From Nostoc sp. PA-18-2419 (GTDB taxonomy: Bacteria; Cyanobacteriota; Cyanobacteriia; Cyanobacteriales; Nostocaceae), in the NCBI RefSeq assembly GCF_005869855.1, contig NZ_SZNH01000029.1:13375-59647 (forward strand): 46,273 bases of DNA. The letters run 5' to 3'. The notes beneath the pieces are model-generated. The model was not told the DNA's origin. It worked only from the letters and a program-made list of their open reading frames with translations, and did no database searches. This document shows, in pieces, positions 1 to 8,406 of this stretch. Every line of letters starts with the position of its first letter. Position 1 is the first letter of the stretch. The translations under genes were made by a program, and so were the position numbers.

Positions 1-259
1 ACCAGTGACGCAGTAATTTCTGAAAAGATACTTTTCCATTAAAGTATTTAAAAAATGGGAAAAATACTAAAAACTGATGCTCGGCAATGTAATTCAGATT
101 TACTGAATAGGCATCTATAACTACGCCATAGCTTTTGAGAATACCAACTACTTCCACGACATTTTCTGGAGTATCGGTAAGTAATGCCTGTCCTGTTTGC
201 AAGCGTTCAATAAACTCAGGTAAAGGTTCGTTAGTGAATTTATTTCTAATAGTTACCAT
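1..259 (-). CDS. CO2 hydration protein (CupA/CupB, ChpY/ChpX), N-terminal part
   Basis: Reading in from the ATG at 257-259 on the minus strand gives 86 residues without a stop, and the gene continues past base 1. Visible stretches include TPENVVEVVGILKSYGVV and HQFLVFFPFFKYFNG, which I recognise as the conserved start of the cyanobacterial CO2 hydration proteins. Family knowledge: this subunit sits on the specialised NDH-1 complexes and converts CO2 to bicarbonate in the thylakoid-bound CO2-uptake system. Context supports it: it is the third gene after ndhF- and ndhD-type genes in the same direction, the standard ndhF-ndhD-cup order. A 152-base gap with an inverted GC-rich repeat separates it from ndhD. 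CupA (inducible, high affinity) and CupB (constitutive) cannot be told apart from this fragment. Confidence 0.85.
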   Translation of the reverse strand, partial: MVTIRNKFTNEPLPEFIERLQTGQALLTDTPENVVEVVGILKSYGVVIDAYSVNLNYIAEHQFLVFFPFFKYFNGKVSFQKLLRHW

Positions 260-280
260 TGCTAGTTCTCCATAATAGTA

Positions 281-411
281 TTGGGTATGGGGCAGCAGGC
301 AAACAGGGAGTGTGGGAGGTGTGGGAGGATGGAGAAGAGGCGAAAGCCAGAAGTATAAATTTTTTCTCCCACACTCCCCACACTCCCCACACCTCCTCAT
401 CTCCCCACTCC
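281..411. repeat. G/C-strand-biased repeats forming an inverted repeat between ndhD and cup
   Basis: The stretch begins with GTGTGGGAGG-type units (about 308-335) and ends with the complementary CTCCCCACACTCCCC-type units (about 365-420). The two halves can pair into a long imperfect hairpin in the transcript between ndhD and the CO2 hydration gene. A similar 9-base G-rich repeat recurs at 18494-18548 and a related block at 25858-25930. It also produces spurious reading frames. Function unknown; transcript segmentation is an inference. Confidence 0.7.
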
Positions 412-1917
412 CTACTCCCCACTCCCCATTTTCTTATCCAAGGACACTGTTGCTACAACATTTTGAGTATTCACCATCGCTGTAATTGTTGGTTCAGTCC
501 AGCGTGATAACCAAGAGGGCTGGATGCCAAAAATTACAATTAGCAAGGCTAAGATTGCAGCGGGAATGCGATCGCTCCAATACACGCGTGGTAAGTTGAC
601 AACAGGTGAAGATAAACGTCCAAAAAAGGCGCGGTTCATAAGTAATAAAAAGTAAACCGCTGTTAAACCCGTACCAATCATGCACAACAGTGTTTGTACT
701 GGAAAAACTGCAAAACTGCCCCGATAAACTACGAATTCGGAAATAAACCCTAACATCCCCGGTATACCAGCGCTGGCCATGACTCCAACAATCATCAAGC
801 TACCGATTACTGGCATACCGCGTTCTGGGTTCAGCAGTCCTCTAATGATTTCTAAATCGCGGCTCCCAGCTTTTTTATACACAACTCCCACCAGCAAAAA
901 CAGCATTGCGGAAATCAAGCCGTGGCTAATCATTTGCATGACAGCACCTAACACACTTAAAGGTGTAGCTGCTGCCGCCGCTATCAGCACATAGCCCATG
1001 TGTCCAATAGAACTGTACGCTACCATTTTTTTCATATCTGTTTGGGCGATCGCACAGGATGAACCATACAATACACTTATTACTGCCCAAATTGCTAACC
1101 AAGGAGCCAGATAACTCCAAGCTTCTGGTAACAAGTTCATGCCAAATCGTAGTAAGCCGTAAGTTCCCAACTTCAACAGTACTCCAGCCAAAAGCACGGA
1201 AATCGGTGTGGAAGCTTCAACGTGAGCATCTGGCAACCAAGTATGGAAGGGAACTAAGGGAATTTTTATCCCAAAACCTACCAAAATTCCCACTAACAAT
1301 AAAAGTTGTGTTGCTAAAGGTAAAGTTGTAGTGTTCAAGCTTGCTAATGCAAAGTTAGATGAACCACTCAGCCAAACCATGCCTAAGAAACTTGCTAAAA
1401 TCAGGATTCCGGAAACGGCAGTATAAATGAGAAATTTTGTTGCAGCATAACCCCGTCTTGTACCACCCCAAATAGCTATCAACAGATATAGCGGAATTAA
1501 CTCCAACTCGTAAAACAGGAAAAATAGCAGTAAATCCTGTGCTAAAAAAGCTCCAGTCACCCCAACACTTAACAGTAGTATTAAAGAGTAATACAATTTG
1601 GGACGCCCAAGGGATTCATCGCTACTGTAGATGGCAATGCAAGTTAACAGTCCATTTAAAACCAGCAATGGCAAAGATAAACCATCTACTCCTAAGTTAT
1701 AGTTCAAGCCTAAAGCATCTATCCAAGGAACAGACTCGGCAAATTGTTGACTCACCTCTCCAGGACGGAACTGAATTGTTAATACAATTGTCAAAAACAA
1801 AACACTAATCGCAAAGCCCAAAGCTACCCCACGGGCAAGTTTCCCACTAATGCCAGAGGGCCAGAAACCAATTAAAGCTGCGCCAATCAACGGCACCAGA
1901 ATTAAAGCACTAAGCAT
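412..1917 (-). CDS. ndhD: NADH dehydrogenase-like subunit NdhD3/NdhD4 (CO2-uptake NDH-1)
   Basis: A 501-residue, highly hydrophobic protein of the complex I NuoM/NdhD antiporter-like family, with about 14 membrane segments. The typical proton-channel motif FHTWLPDAHVEASTPISVLL lies near residue 225. It is a membrane subunit of the thylakoid NDH-1 complex, using reduced ferredoxin to drive cyclic electron flow and proton pumping; the D3/D4 variants serve CO2 uptake rather than respiration. The assignment to the CO2-uptake branch rests on its place between an F3/F4-type ndhF (79 bases upstream) and the CO2 hydration gene. D3 versus D4 is not resolved. The C-terminal tail runs to within the GC-rich repeat, so the last few residues may be less conserved. 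Confidence 0.9.
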   Translation of the reverse strand: MLSALILVPLIGAALIGFWPSGISGKLARGVALGFAISVLFLTIVLTIQFRPGEVSQQFAESVPWIDALGLNYNLGVDGLSLPLLVLNGLLTCIAIYSSDESLGRPKLYYSLILLLSVGVTGAFLAQDLLLFFLFYELELIPLYLLIAIWGGTRRGYAATKFLIYTAVSGILILASFLGMVWLSGSSNFALASLNTTTLPLATQLLLLVGILVGFGIKIPLVPFHTWLPDAHVEASTPISVLLAGVLLKLGTYGLLRFGMNLLPEAWSYLAPWLAIWAVISVLYGSSCAIAQTDMKKMVAYSSIGHMGYVLIAAAAATPLSVLGAVMQMISHGLISAMLFLLVGVVYKKAGSRDLEIIRGLLNPERGMPVIGSLMIVGVMASAGIPGMLGFISEFVVYRGSFAVFPVQTLLCMIGTGLTAVYFLLLMNRAFFGRLSSPVVNLPRVYWSDRIPAAILALLIVIFGIQPSWLSRWTEPTITAMVNTQNVVATVSLDKKMGSGE

Positions 1918-1964
1918 AAACTTTAGGTAAGGGGGATGAGGGGATGGGGAGGCAACCGGAGAAA

Positions 1965-1996
1965 CTTGGAAAGACGCAGATTAATCGCGTCTCTAC
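1965..1996. repeat. Palindromic hairpin element, copy A (CTTGGAAAGAC...GTCTCTAC)
   Basis: A near-palindrome with the core GACGCAGATTAATCGCGTC (one extra A) flanked by CTTGGAAAGAC on the left and GTCTCTAC on the right. It abuts the ndhF stop codon at 1997-1999. Three more copies with the same flanks lie at 34149-34266 in the atp operon. It would form a hairpin in the ndhF-ndhD mRNA directly after ndhF. Confidence 0.75.
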
Positions 1997-3853
1997 TTAA
2001 AAAGGCAATTTATTGAATAAACCTAATGACCAGCTGATGAAAAAGCCCAGGATGCTGACGACTGCTAGGATGGTCAACATATAACCTTGGGATTGTCCAG
2101 AAATGCTGTACTTTAAACTTTGTCCGCCAAAAATTGTAGCAAAGCCAACTAAGTTCACTATACCGTCAACCAAATAGCGATCGCTCCAAGCAGAAATCTT
2201 AGATAGCAGTGCAACTGCATTCACTATGGTGAGTCGATAAACTCGGTCTATATAAAAGTCATAACCCAACAAATCTTGGAAAAATCTCCATGCTAAAATT
2301 CTCGATCTTGACCAAGCTTTGTGCAGATAAACTGTAGAGCCGACAACTACTCCTATTACTGTAGAAGCAAACAACGCTAATGCTACATACCAATTGATAC
2401 TTTCCCAATCAGGTAGCAAATACCATTGCTGTAGCATCAGGGGTAAAAGTAAAGTCAATACTATTAAAGTCACCATTGGCAAGGCCATTGACCAACCAAC
2501 TTCTGGAGTACGGCGGGTCTTCTGTTGCGGTTTACCCCAAAAAACTAATCTAAATACTCTGGTCAAGTTCAATGCTGTCAAGCCATTGACTAATAATAAA
2601 ACTCCAATCACCCAAGGGCTAATACTTACAAAACCGTCAGCCCATGCTAACATTGCCCAGAAGCTTCCTAGTGGTAGAAGTGTGACCATTCCTGCCGAAC
2701 CGACAACGTAGGCAGTGGTGGTAGCTGGCATCCTTGACCACAGACCGCCCATTTCCGTTAAGTCTTGGCTTTGGGTAGTTAATATTACTGAACCAGAACT
2801 CATAAATAATAATGCTTTAGCGATCGCATGGGTTAACAGCAACATCAAGGCTACACCCCCTTGCTGCAAGCCCACTGCCAAAAACGCTAACCCCATGTAT
2901 GCACTGGTAGAATGAGATAAGGCTCGTTTAATATCTATTTGAGCTATGGATACTAATGTTGCACCAATTGCCGTTACCGTGCCCATAACTACCAAAACAT
3001 TCAAGGCAACTGGCGAGAGGGCTAACAATGGTTGCAGTTTAAATAGCAAATAAGCACCACCAGCTACTACCAAGGAATTTCGCATTACTGAGGCGGGGTT
3101 CGGCCCTTCCATTGCTTCATCTAACCACAGGTGCAGGGGAAACTGGGCACATTTCCCCGCAGGCCCAGCAATTAAAGCCAACCCCAATAATGTCGATGTG
3201 ATTGGGCTTAAATTAGCTGTTTGCGCCCACTCATCTAAATCGGAAAAGTTCAAACTGCCAGCCAAGGTGGAAAGGGTAACTACAGCCATCAGCAGTAATA
3301 AGTCTCCCACCCGTTTGGTTAAGAATGCATCTCGCGCTGCTGTCACCACTAACGGTTGAGCATACCAGAACCCCACCAGCAAGTAAGTTGAAAGTGTTAG
3401 GACTTCCAAAAGAGCATAGCTGAAAAATAGAGAATCACTGATTGCTAGAGCACTCAACGCTGCTTCAAAAAATCCCAGCAACGCAAAAAAACGTGCTAAC
3501 GACCAGTCTTTTTCCATGTAACCTAAGGCGTAAACTTGTGCCAGTAAGCTTAACCCTGTAATTAAAACTGTTGCGCCTATACTCACTGGTGAGAGTTCTA
3601 AGGCAAAGGATAAGTCTAAATCCGCAACTTTGAACCAATTAACCAATAACTTTTCTGGTTCTTTATCCCAAATATCTTTAAATACAAACAAGCTATGGAC
3701 AAAAGCCAAAAGCGTCGTCAACAAGTTGATGTATGCCGCAGGCCTTGGCCCTGTTCGCCGGATTATTCCCAATCCCCACGGTAAGGTCAAAATTGCGCCT
3801 AATAAGCTATACAAAGGCACAAACCAACTTGTTAAAAATAAAAATTGACTCAT
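1997..3853 (-). CDS. ndhF: NADH dehydrogenase-like subunit NdhF3/NdhF4 (CO2-uptake NDH-1)
   Basis: A 618-residue NuoL/NdhF-family membrane protein, shorter than the respiratory NdhF1 (about 680-690). The channel region reads HLWLDEAMEGPNPASV, with MRNS following, instead of the respiratory-type [22 protein letters not shown]. This divergence is characteristic of the F3/F4 subunits of the CO2-uptake NDH-1 complexes. A lateral helix and terminal membrane segment follow at the C-terminus. It is the first gene of the minus-strand operon and diverges from the carboxysome operon across a 657-base spacer, so the two sets of genes may share inorganic-carbon control. Placement next to ccm genes and the absence of cupS in view do not settle F3 against F4. 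Confidence 0.9.
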   Translation of the reverse strand: MSQFLFLTSWFVPLYSLLGAILTLPWGLGIIRRTGPRPAAYINLLTTLLAFVHSLFVFKDIWDKEPEKLLVNWFKVADLDLSFALELSPVSIGATVLITGLSLLAQVYALGYMEKDWSLARFFALLGFFEAALSALAISDSLFFSYALLEVLTLSTYLLVGFWYAQPLVVTAARDAFLTKRVGDLLLLMAVVTLSTLAGSLNFSDLDEWAQTANLSPITSTLLGLALIAGPAGKCAQFPLHLWLDEAMEGPNPASVMRNSLVVAGGAYLLFKLQPLLALSPVALNVLVVMGTVTAIGATLVSIAQIDIKRALSHSTSAYMGLAFLAVGLQQGGVALMLLLTHAIAKALLFMSSGSVILTTQSQDLTEMGGLWSRMPATTTAYVVGSAGMVTLLPLGSFWAMLAWADGFVSISPWVIGVLLLVNGLTALNLTRVFRLVFWGKPQQKTRRTPEVGWSMALPMVTLIVLTLLLPLMLQQWYLLPDWESINWYVALALFASTVIGVVVGSTVYLHKAWSRSRILAWRFFQDLLGYDFYIDRVYRLTIVNAVALLSKISAWSDRYLVDGIVNLVGFATIFGGQSLKYSISGQSQGYMLTILAVVSILGFFISWSLGLFNKLPF

Positions 3854-4000
3854 TTAAATTTCCCTTGACGACTTAGCCTTGATTTTAAAAAAGCTTTCAG
3901 ACAACTATTTGTTTCATAAAATTAATTTGCCAAAACCTCAATCTTTCTTTACTATTGTTTTTACTAGAACTTCGGAGTATTTTTACTTACTTTTACCCTA

Positions 4001-4014
4001 TTAAACTTCAGTAA
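4001..4014. promoter_or_regulatory. Candidate LysR-type (CmpR/CcmR) site, TTA-N8-TAA
   Basis: TTAAACTTCAGTAA fits the TTA-N8-TAA form described for CmpR-type regulators. It lies about 150 bases upstream of the ndhF start. The motif is short and the DNA AT-rich, so a chance match is quite possible. Confidence 0.25.
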
Positions 4015-4336
4015 AATATAACTTCATATAAGCAAAAGCATTTACTTGCCTTAACATCATCTTTGTTTTTACATTTGTATTTCTACTTTGACCAAAGTAA
4101 TTTATACGATATATTTGAAAAAATTATATGTTTTTCACCTAGTCCTTGTAGATGTAGCAAAAAATGAGCAAAGGTAGAGGCAGCAGAACATACAGCGACT
4201 CCTCGTCCCTTCCAAGATCGAATTAGCCTTGGCTATGAATCTCGTTTTCTAAATGTCATAAAGAAATTATAAAGCATAAGTGGCTGCTCTAGGAATCAGC
4301 GAACTTTAATTGCTCATAGAGACAGATAAATTTTTG

Positions 4337-4349
4337 TTAAGTTTTTTAA
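4337..4349. promoter_or_regulatory. Candidate LysR-type (CmpR/CcmR) site, TTA-N7-TAA
   Basis: TTAAGTTTTTTAA fits TTA-N7-TAA and lies about 160 bases upstream of ccmK2, just before a possible -10 (TATAGT, 4371-4376). Position suits a CcmR/CmpR operator, and a CmpR-type gene closes the operon. Chance occurrence in AT-rich DNA cannot be excluded. Confidence 0.3.
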
Positions 4350-4510
4350 AACTTTTTTATCATAAACTATTATAGTGATTTATATTGCCAGGGACGCCAA
4401 GCTTTCCTATGCTTAATTTGGAAGTGTTTTCTTAGCTCTAAGATCAAGCTCTCCCCGTCAAAATTTTCAAAGAACAGTACCGATTGGATTAATTTTGTAG
4501 GAGTTCTGCG

Positions 4511-4819
4511 ATGCCAATTGCAGTTGGAATGATTGAAACGAAGGGCTTTCCAGCAGTCGTGGAAGCTGCTGATGCGATGGTAAAAGCTGCCCGTGTCACT
4601 TTAGTAGGATACGAGAAAATTGGTAGCGCTCGCGTCACCGTGATAGTTAGGGGAGATGTATCGGAAGTTCAAGCTTCCGTAGCTGCTGGGGTGGAAGCGG
4701 CCAGAAGAGTCAATGGTGGTGAAGTGTTATCCACACACATTATTGCTCGTCCTCACGAAAACCTTGAGTACGTCTTGCCGATACGTTACACAGAAGCTGT
4801 GGAACAGTTCCGTACCTAA
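4511..4819 (+). CDS. ccmK2: Carboxysome shell hexamer protein CcmK2
   Basis: A 102-residue single BMC-domain protein that forms the hexameric tiles of the beta-carboxysome facets. The pore loop K36-I37-G38-S39 (YEKIGSA) is intact, as is the [16 protein letters not shown] region near the C-terminus. The short C-terminus ending EQFRT is the CcmK2 pattern; the longer tail of the next gene is the CcmK1 pattern. AGGAG at 4499-4503 serves as ribosome binding site for the ATG at 4511. First gene of ccmK2-K1-L-M-N-O. One difference from most CcmK2 is Ala instead of Gly after the pore Ser39. Confidence 0.95.
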   Translation: MPIAVGMIETKGFPAVVEAADAMVKAARVTLVGYEKIGSARVTVIVRGDVSEVQASVAAGVEAARRVNGGEVLSTHIIARPHENLEYVLPIRYTEAVEQFRT

Positions 4820-4908
4820 AAGCCGTTTAAACAAAGTAATTAATGCTTTCTAGTTTTTTGAGCATCATTTGTGTCCAAGGCTAAAACTTTAAATAAGGAT
4901 TAAAACTA

Positions 4909-5253
4909 ATGTCGATCGCAGTAGGAATGGTTGAAACGCTAGGCTTTCCAGCGGTAGTTGAAGCTGCTGATGCAATGGTGAAAGCAGCCCGTGTGACTCT
5001 AGTAGGTTATGAAAAAATCGGTAGTGGTCGAGTGACAGTGATTGTGCGGGGAGACGTATCGGAAGTTCAAGCTTCCGTGGCCGCAGGAGTTGAATCTGTC
5101 AAGCGAGTCAACGGCGGACAAGTACTGTCTACTCATATCATTGCTCGTCCTCACGAAAACTTAGAATACGTCCTGCCAATTCGTTATACAGAAGACGTAG
5201 AGCAATTCCGGGAAAATGTGAATGCAATTCGTCCTTTTGGTAGAAGACCATAA
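4909..5253 (+). CDS. ccmK1: Carboxysome shell hexamer protein CcmK1
   Basis: A 114-residue BMC-domain shell protein, nearly identical to the upstream CcmK over about 95 residues but with a C-terminal extension ([13 protein letters not shown]) typical of CcmK1. Pore motif KIGSG is canonical. AAGGAT at 4894-4899 precedes the ATG at 4909. It lies 89 bases after ccmK2 and only 6 bases before ccmL, so translation with ccmL is probably coupled. The two ccmK genes share blocks of identical DNA, pointing to tandem duplication, possibly maintained by gene conversion. Confidence 0.95.
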   Translation: MSIAVGMVETLGFPAVVEAADAMVKAARVTLVGYEKIGSGRVTVIVRGDVSEVQASVAAGVESVKRVNGGQVLSTHIIARPHENLEYVLPIRYTEDVEQFRENVNAIRPFGRRP

Positions 5254-5259
5254 TTTGTA

Positions 5260-5562
5260 ATGCAAGTTGCCAAAGTTCGGGGCACAGTAGTTAGCACCCA
5301 AAAAGACCCAAGTCTTAGAGGTGTGAAGCTACTGTTGTTACAATTAGTGGATGAAGACGGAAATATCCTACCACAGTACGAAGTAGCAGCAGATACTGTG
5401 GGAGCAGGAGTAGATGAGTGGGTACTCGTCACTCGTGGCAGTGCCGCTCGTCAAGTTGTTGGTAATGAACAGCGTCCATTAGATGCAGCAGTGGTGGCAA
5501 TTATAGACACCATTCACCTAGCAGATCGCCTAATTTACAGTAAAAAAGATCAATATAGGTAG
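5260..5562 (+). CDS. ccmL: Carboxysome vertex pentamer protein CcmL
   Basis: A 100-residue protein of the EutN/CcmL family, which makes the pentamers that close the vertices of the icosahedral carboxysome shell. It begins MQVAKVRGTVVSTQKDPSLR and contains the expected GAGVDEWVLVTRGSAAR segment near residues 49-65. Length matches the family (about 100 residues). It starts 6 bases after the ccmK1 stop. The only candidate ATG directly follows a weak ribosome site, which fits low-copy vertex protein made by translational coupling. Confidence 0.95.
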   Translation: MQVAKVRGTVVSTQKDPSLRGVKLLLLQLVDEDGNILPQYEVAADTVGAGVDEWVLVTRGSAARQVVGNEQRPLDAAVVAIIDTIHLADRLIYSKKDQYR

Positions 5563-5686
5563 TCATTAGTCATTAGTCATTGGTCATTTAGTCATTGGTC
5601 ATTAGTAATTAGTGAGTAACAAAGGACAACTGACAAATGACAAAAGATAACGGACAAATGACAAATGACAAAAGACAAATGACATA
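5563..5686. repeat. Heptanucleotide tandem repeats with inverted second half (ccmL-ccmM spacer)
   Basis: Units of the TCATTAG/TCATTGG type run from 5563 to about 5610; their complement (ACAAATGACAAA type) runs from about 5630 to 5686. The halves can pair into a long imperfect hairpin between ccmL and ccmM. Such heptad repeats are common in Nostocales genomes. It could set ccmM apart from the shell-protein genes in mRNA stability; that is inference. Confidence 0.8.
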
Positions 5687-5702
5687 GAGGAGGAATCTTG
5701 CA

Positions 5703-7421
5703 ATGGTAGTCCGCAGCACGGCGGCACCCCCAACCCCGTGGTCAAAGAATTTAGCTGAACCCCAAATCCATAAAACTGCTTTTGTACATACATATTCCAA
5801 TTTAATTGGAGATGTACGCTTAGGTGCAAATGTAATCGTTGCTCCGGGGACTACGATTAGAGCGGATGAAGGTACACCCTTTTATCTTGGTGAAAACACT
5901 AATATCCAAGATGGTGTTGTAATTCATGGGTTGGAGCAAGGCCGAGTACTTGGCGACGACGAAAATAAATACTCGGTGTGGATAGGCAAAAATGCTTGCA
6001 TTACTCACATGGCTCTAATTCACGGACCAGCTTATGTAGGAGATAATTCCTTCATCGGCTTTCGCTCTACAGTGTTTAATGCCAGGGTAGGTGCAGGTTG
6101 CATCGTGATGATGCACGCTTTAATTCAAGATGTAGAAATTCCTCCAGGAAAGTATGTACCTTCAGGAGCAATAATTACTAGCCAGCAGCAAGCTGACCGC
6201 TTGCCAGATGTGCAAGATCAAGATAAAGAATTCGCTCATCATGTGGTTGGGATTAATCAGGCACTACGAGCTGGTTATCTCTGTGCTGAGGATAGCAAAT
6301 GTATAACGCCCATTCGGGATGAAATTGCTAAATCTTATACAGGTAATGGTATTACTGTTTTAGAGTTGGAAAGGAGTAGTAACGTGTCGAGTAATAACTT
6401 GAATACAGAAACAATAGAGCAGTTGCGCTATTTATTACAGCAAGGGTATAAAATTGGCACGGAGCATGTAGACCAAAGACGGTTCCGGACGGGTTCTTGG
6501 ACTAGTTGCCAGCCAATCGAACCGAGATCTTTAAATGAAGCGATCGGCGCTTTGGAAACTTGTGTCAGAAACCACAGTGGTGAATATGTCCGGCTGTTTG
6601 GCATTGATAAAGGTAGACGAAGGGTGTTAGAGACAATCATCCAACGTCCCGATGGTGAAGTGAAACCAGCTACTAGCTTTAGAGCTCCTGCTAGTTCTAG
6701 CAATGGCAATTATAGCAGCAATAATGGCTATGGTAACAGCTATAGTGACAGCTATAGTAACAGCTATAGTAACGGCTCTAGCAGCGGCAAAATTAATAAC
6801 GAAACCGTAGAACAAATTCGCCAACTTTTGGCTAGTGGTTATAAAGTTGGCACCGAACACGTAGATGAGCGCCGCTTCCGAACTGGTTCTTGGATTAGTT
6901 GTAAGTCAATTGAAGCAACTTCGACAAATGCAGTGATTTCAGCTGTGGAAGAGTGTATAAACAACCATCAAGGCGAGTATGTACGTTTAATTGGCATTGA
7001 TACCAAAGCCAAGCGGCGGGTGCTAGAAACTATTATCCAACGTCCTAATGGTCAAGTAGCTTCCTCTAGCAGTGGTAGTCAAAAATCATATAGCAGTGGT
7101 AGTCAAAAATCATATAGCAGTGAGTCTTCTTATTCAGGGAAGGCAACAGCTACCAGTACTCGTTTAGATTCTGAAGTAGTAGACCAGCTAAGACAATTAT
7201 TGGCTGGAGGATATAAAATCAGCATTGAACATGTAGATCAGCGACGCTTCCGTACAGGTTCGTGGACTAGTACCGGGCCAATTAAAGGCTCTTCAGAAAG
7301 AGAAGCCATAGCAGCTGTAGAAGCGCACCTTGCCGAATACCAAGGAGAATATGTACGCTTGATTGGTATTGACCCCAAAGCCAAGCGTCGGGTATTAGAA
7401 ACTATTATTCAACGTCCTTGA
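5703..7421 (+). CDS. ccmM: Carboxysome assembly protein CcmM (gamma-carbonic anhydrase plus three SSUL domains)
   Basis: A 572-residue scaffold that links the shell to Rubisco. Residues 20-200 form a left-handed beta-helix gamma-carbonic anhydrase domain with zinc ligands H75, H102 and H107 all present, and Cys194/Cys200 in the positions that form the activating disulfide in the Thermosynechococcus protein. An active enzyme is therefore likely. Three Rubisco small-subunit-like domains follow at about 232-317, 364-448 and 487-572, each with GYK...[12 protein letters not shown] and ending LETIIQRP, joined by Ser/Asn/Gly/Tyr-rich linkers. SSUL1 and SSUL2 each carry a Cys pair (269/287 and 400/418); SSUL3 has none. 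AGGAGG at 5688-5693 sits 9 bases before the ATG. An internal GTG start for the short form is at 6384. Confidence 0.95.
   Translation: MVVRSTAAPPTPWSKNLAEPQIHKTAFVHTYSNLIGDVRLGANVIVAPGTTIRADEGTPFYLGENTNIQDGVVIHGLEQGRVLGDDENKYSVWIGKNACITHMALIHGPAYVGDNSFIGFRSTVFNARVGAGCIVMMHALIQDVEIPPGKYVPSGAIITSQQQADRLPDVQDQDKEFAHHVVGINQALRAGYLCAEDSKCITPIRDEIAKSYTGNGITVLELERSSNVSSNNLNTETIEQLRYLLQQGYKIGTEHVDQRRFRTGSWTSCQPIEPRSLNEAIGALETCVRNHSGEYVRLFGIDKGRRRVLETIIQRPDGEVKPATSFRAPASSSNGNYSSNNGYGNSYSDSYSNSYSNGSSSGKINNETVEQIRQLLASGYKVGTEHVDERRFRTGSWISCKSIEATSTNAVISAVEECINNHQGEYVRLIGIDTKAKRRVLETIIQRPNGQVASSSSGSQKSYSSGSQKSYSSESSYSGKATATSTRLDSEVVDQLRQLLAGGYKISIEHVDQRRFRTGSWTSTGPIKGSSEREAIAAVEAHLAEYQGEYVRLIGIDPKAKRRVLETIIQRP
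6371..6386 (+). promoter_or_regulatory. ccmM: Internal ribosome binding site and GTG start for short CcmM (M35-like form)
   Basis: AAGGAG at 6371-6376, 7 bases, then an in-frame GTG (codon 228) at 6384-6386, lying in the linker between the carbonic anhydrase domain and SSUL1. Initiation here would give a 345-residue protein (6384-7421) with only the three SSUL domains. In S. elongatus a short CcmM (M35) is known to arise by internal initiation at the matching place. The Shine-Dalgarno match is as good as those of the main genes nearby. Confidence 0.8.
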
Positions 7422-7609
7422 GAGTTAGGAGTTAGGAGCCTTGCCAAAGACGTTTGGGGTGCTTTGGTTACAAGTTAGGAGTTGAAAAAATTTTGAATTC
7501 ATAACTCTAAACTAAAAATTTATAACTCCTCACTTTGAACTAATTTCTCACTCTTGACTTCTAACTCCTAATTCTCTAATTTCTTGTGCCTTTCGAGGTT
7601 AAAATTTCC
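7422..7609. repeat. AGTTAGG/CTAACTC heptad inverted repeat (ccmM-ccmN spacer)
   Basis: GAGTTAGGAGTTAGGAG just after the ccmM stop is answered by ACTTCTAACTCCTAATTCTC at about 7557-7577. The spacer can fold on itself. It is another heptad-type repeat in the ccm operon and carries no gene. Confidence 0.65.
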
Positions 7610-8350
7610 ATGTCTGTGCCGCCACTGCGCCTCAGCAATAACTTTGATTCTTACATTAGTGGTGAGGTGAGTGTTGATCCAAGCGCGGTACTCGCACCTG
7701 GGGTAATACTCCAAGCAGCTGCAAACAGCAGGATCGTCATTGGCCCAGGGGTCTGTATTGGTATGGGGTCAATTCTCCAAGTCCATGAAGGAACCCTAGA
7801 GGTAGAAGCAGGCGCAAACCTGGGAGCCGGTTTTTTGATGGTTGGCAAGGGCAAAATTGGAGCAAATGCTTGCATTGGTTCAGCAACAACGATTTTCAAT
7901 TGTTCGGTTGAACCTGGACAAGTAATTCCACCCGGTTCGATTTTGGGAGATACCAGTCGCCAAATTAATCAAACACAACAACTCAATCCATCGCCAAACA
8001 ACCCAGCTTCTACAACTGCCCAAAGTAATCATGGCTTAGGGGAAGGCGAAGAAAAGATAATTTCCTCAACTAACTTATCAGCTTCAGGTTTTTTAGAGTT
8101 GAAAGGGCGGTCAATTTCCTTCTTTAAATCTCCCGCGACTTCACAAACCCAGTCTCCTCCACCAGAGAAGCCTGTGAATGATGCTGACTCTAGTTTGCAA
8201 CCACCCCCCCAAGAAAACCCAACTGTGCCAACCACAGAATCCCCTAACAATTTCGGGACTCAAATTTATGGGCAAGGCAGTATACAAAGACTTTTGACCA
8301 CATTGTTTCCCCATAGACAATCCTTGAGTGACCAAAACTCTGACGATTAG
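7610..8350 (+). CDS. ccmN: Carboxysome assembly protein CcmN
   Basis: CcmN bridges the CcmM-Rubisco core to the CcmK shell. The N-terminal 120 residues or so are hexapeptide-repeat beta-helix (alternating V/I/G pattern, GANACIGSATTIFN), able to pair with the CcmM beta-helix. A long Pro/Ser/Thr-rich linker follows. The C-terminus holds the amphipathic encapsulation peptide (IYGQGSIQRLLTTLFPHRQ), which docks onto shell protein. I place the start at the ATG at 7610 (GAGG at 7595-7598, 246 residues); an in-frame GTG at 7586 would add eight residues with no better ribosome site. Between ccmM and ccmO as in other beta-cyanobacteria. Confidence 0.92.
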   Translation: MSVPPLRLSNNFDSYISGEVSVDPSAVLAPGVILQAAANSRIVIGPGVCIGMGSILQVHEGTLEVEAGANLGAGFLMVGKGKIGANACIGSATTIFNCSVEPGQVIPPGSILGDTSRQINQTQQLNPSPNNPASTTAQSNHGLGEGEEKIISSTNLSASGFLELKGRSISFFKSPATSQTQSPPPEKPVNDADSSLQPPPQENPTVPTTESPNNFGTQIYGQGSIQRLLTTLFPHRQSLSDQNSDD

Positions 8351-8406
8351 TCTGAGTAAGTGTTAATTGTAAGTTGTCGGCCTTTTCCGTATCTTGGAAA
8401 ATTCAC

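Larger units (their letters stand above)
3854..4510. promoter_or_regulatory. Divergent promoter region between ndhF and ccmK2
   Basis: No convincing gene in 657 AT-rich bases. The spacer must carry the promoters for the CO2-uptake operon (leftward) and the carboxysome operon (rightward). Two LysR-type half-site pairs of the TTA-N7/8-TAA form reported for CmpR are present, at 4001-4014 and 4337-4349. A 20-codon frame starting at 4164 has no family resemblance and is not called. Confidence 0.55.

Noticed and set aside
259..507. 82-codon plus-strand frame across the ndhD-cup spacer
   Set aside because: It reads through the G/C-rich repeat and the antisense of ndhD; composition is low-complexity (PHTPHTPHT) and no ribosome site is present.
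5602..5829. Minus-strand frames rich in Phe/Leu/Ser between ccmL and ccmM
   Set aside because: They translate the heptad repeats (VICLLSFVICPLSFV) and overlap the real ccmM start.
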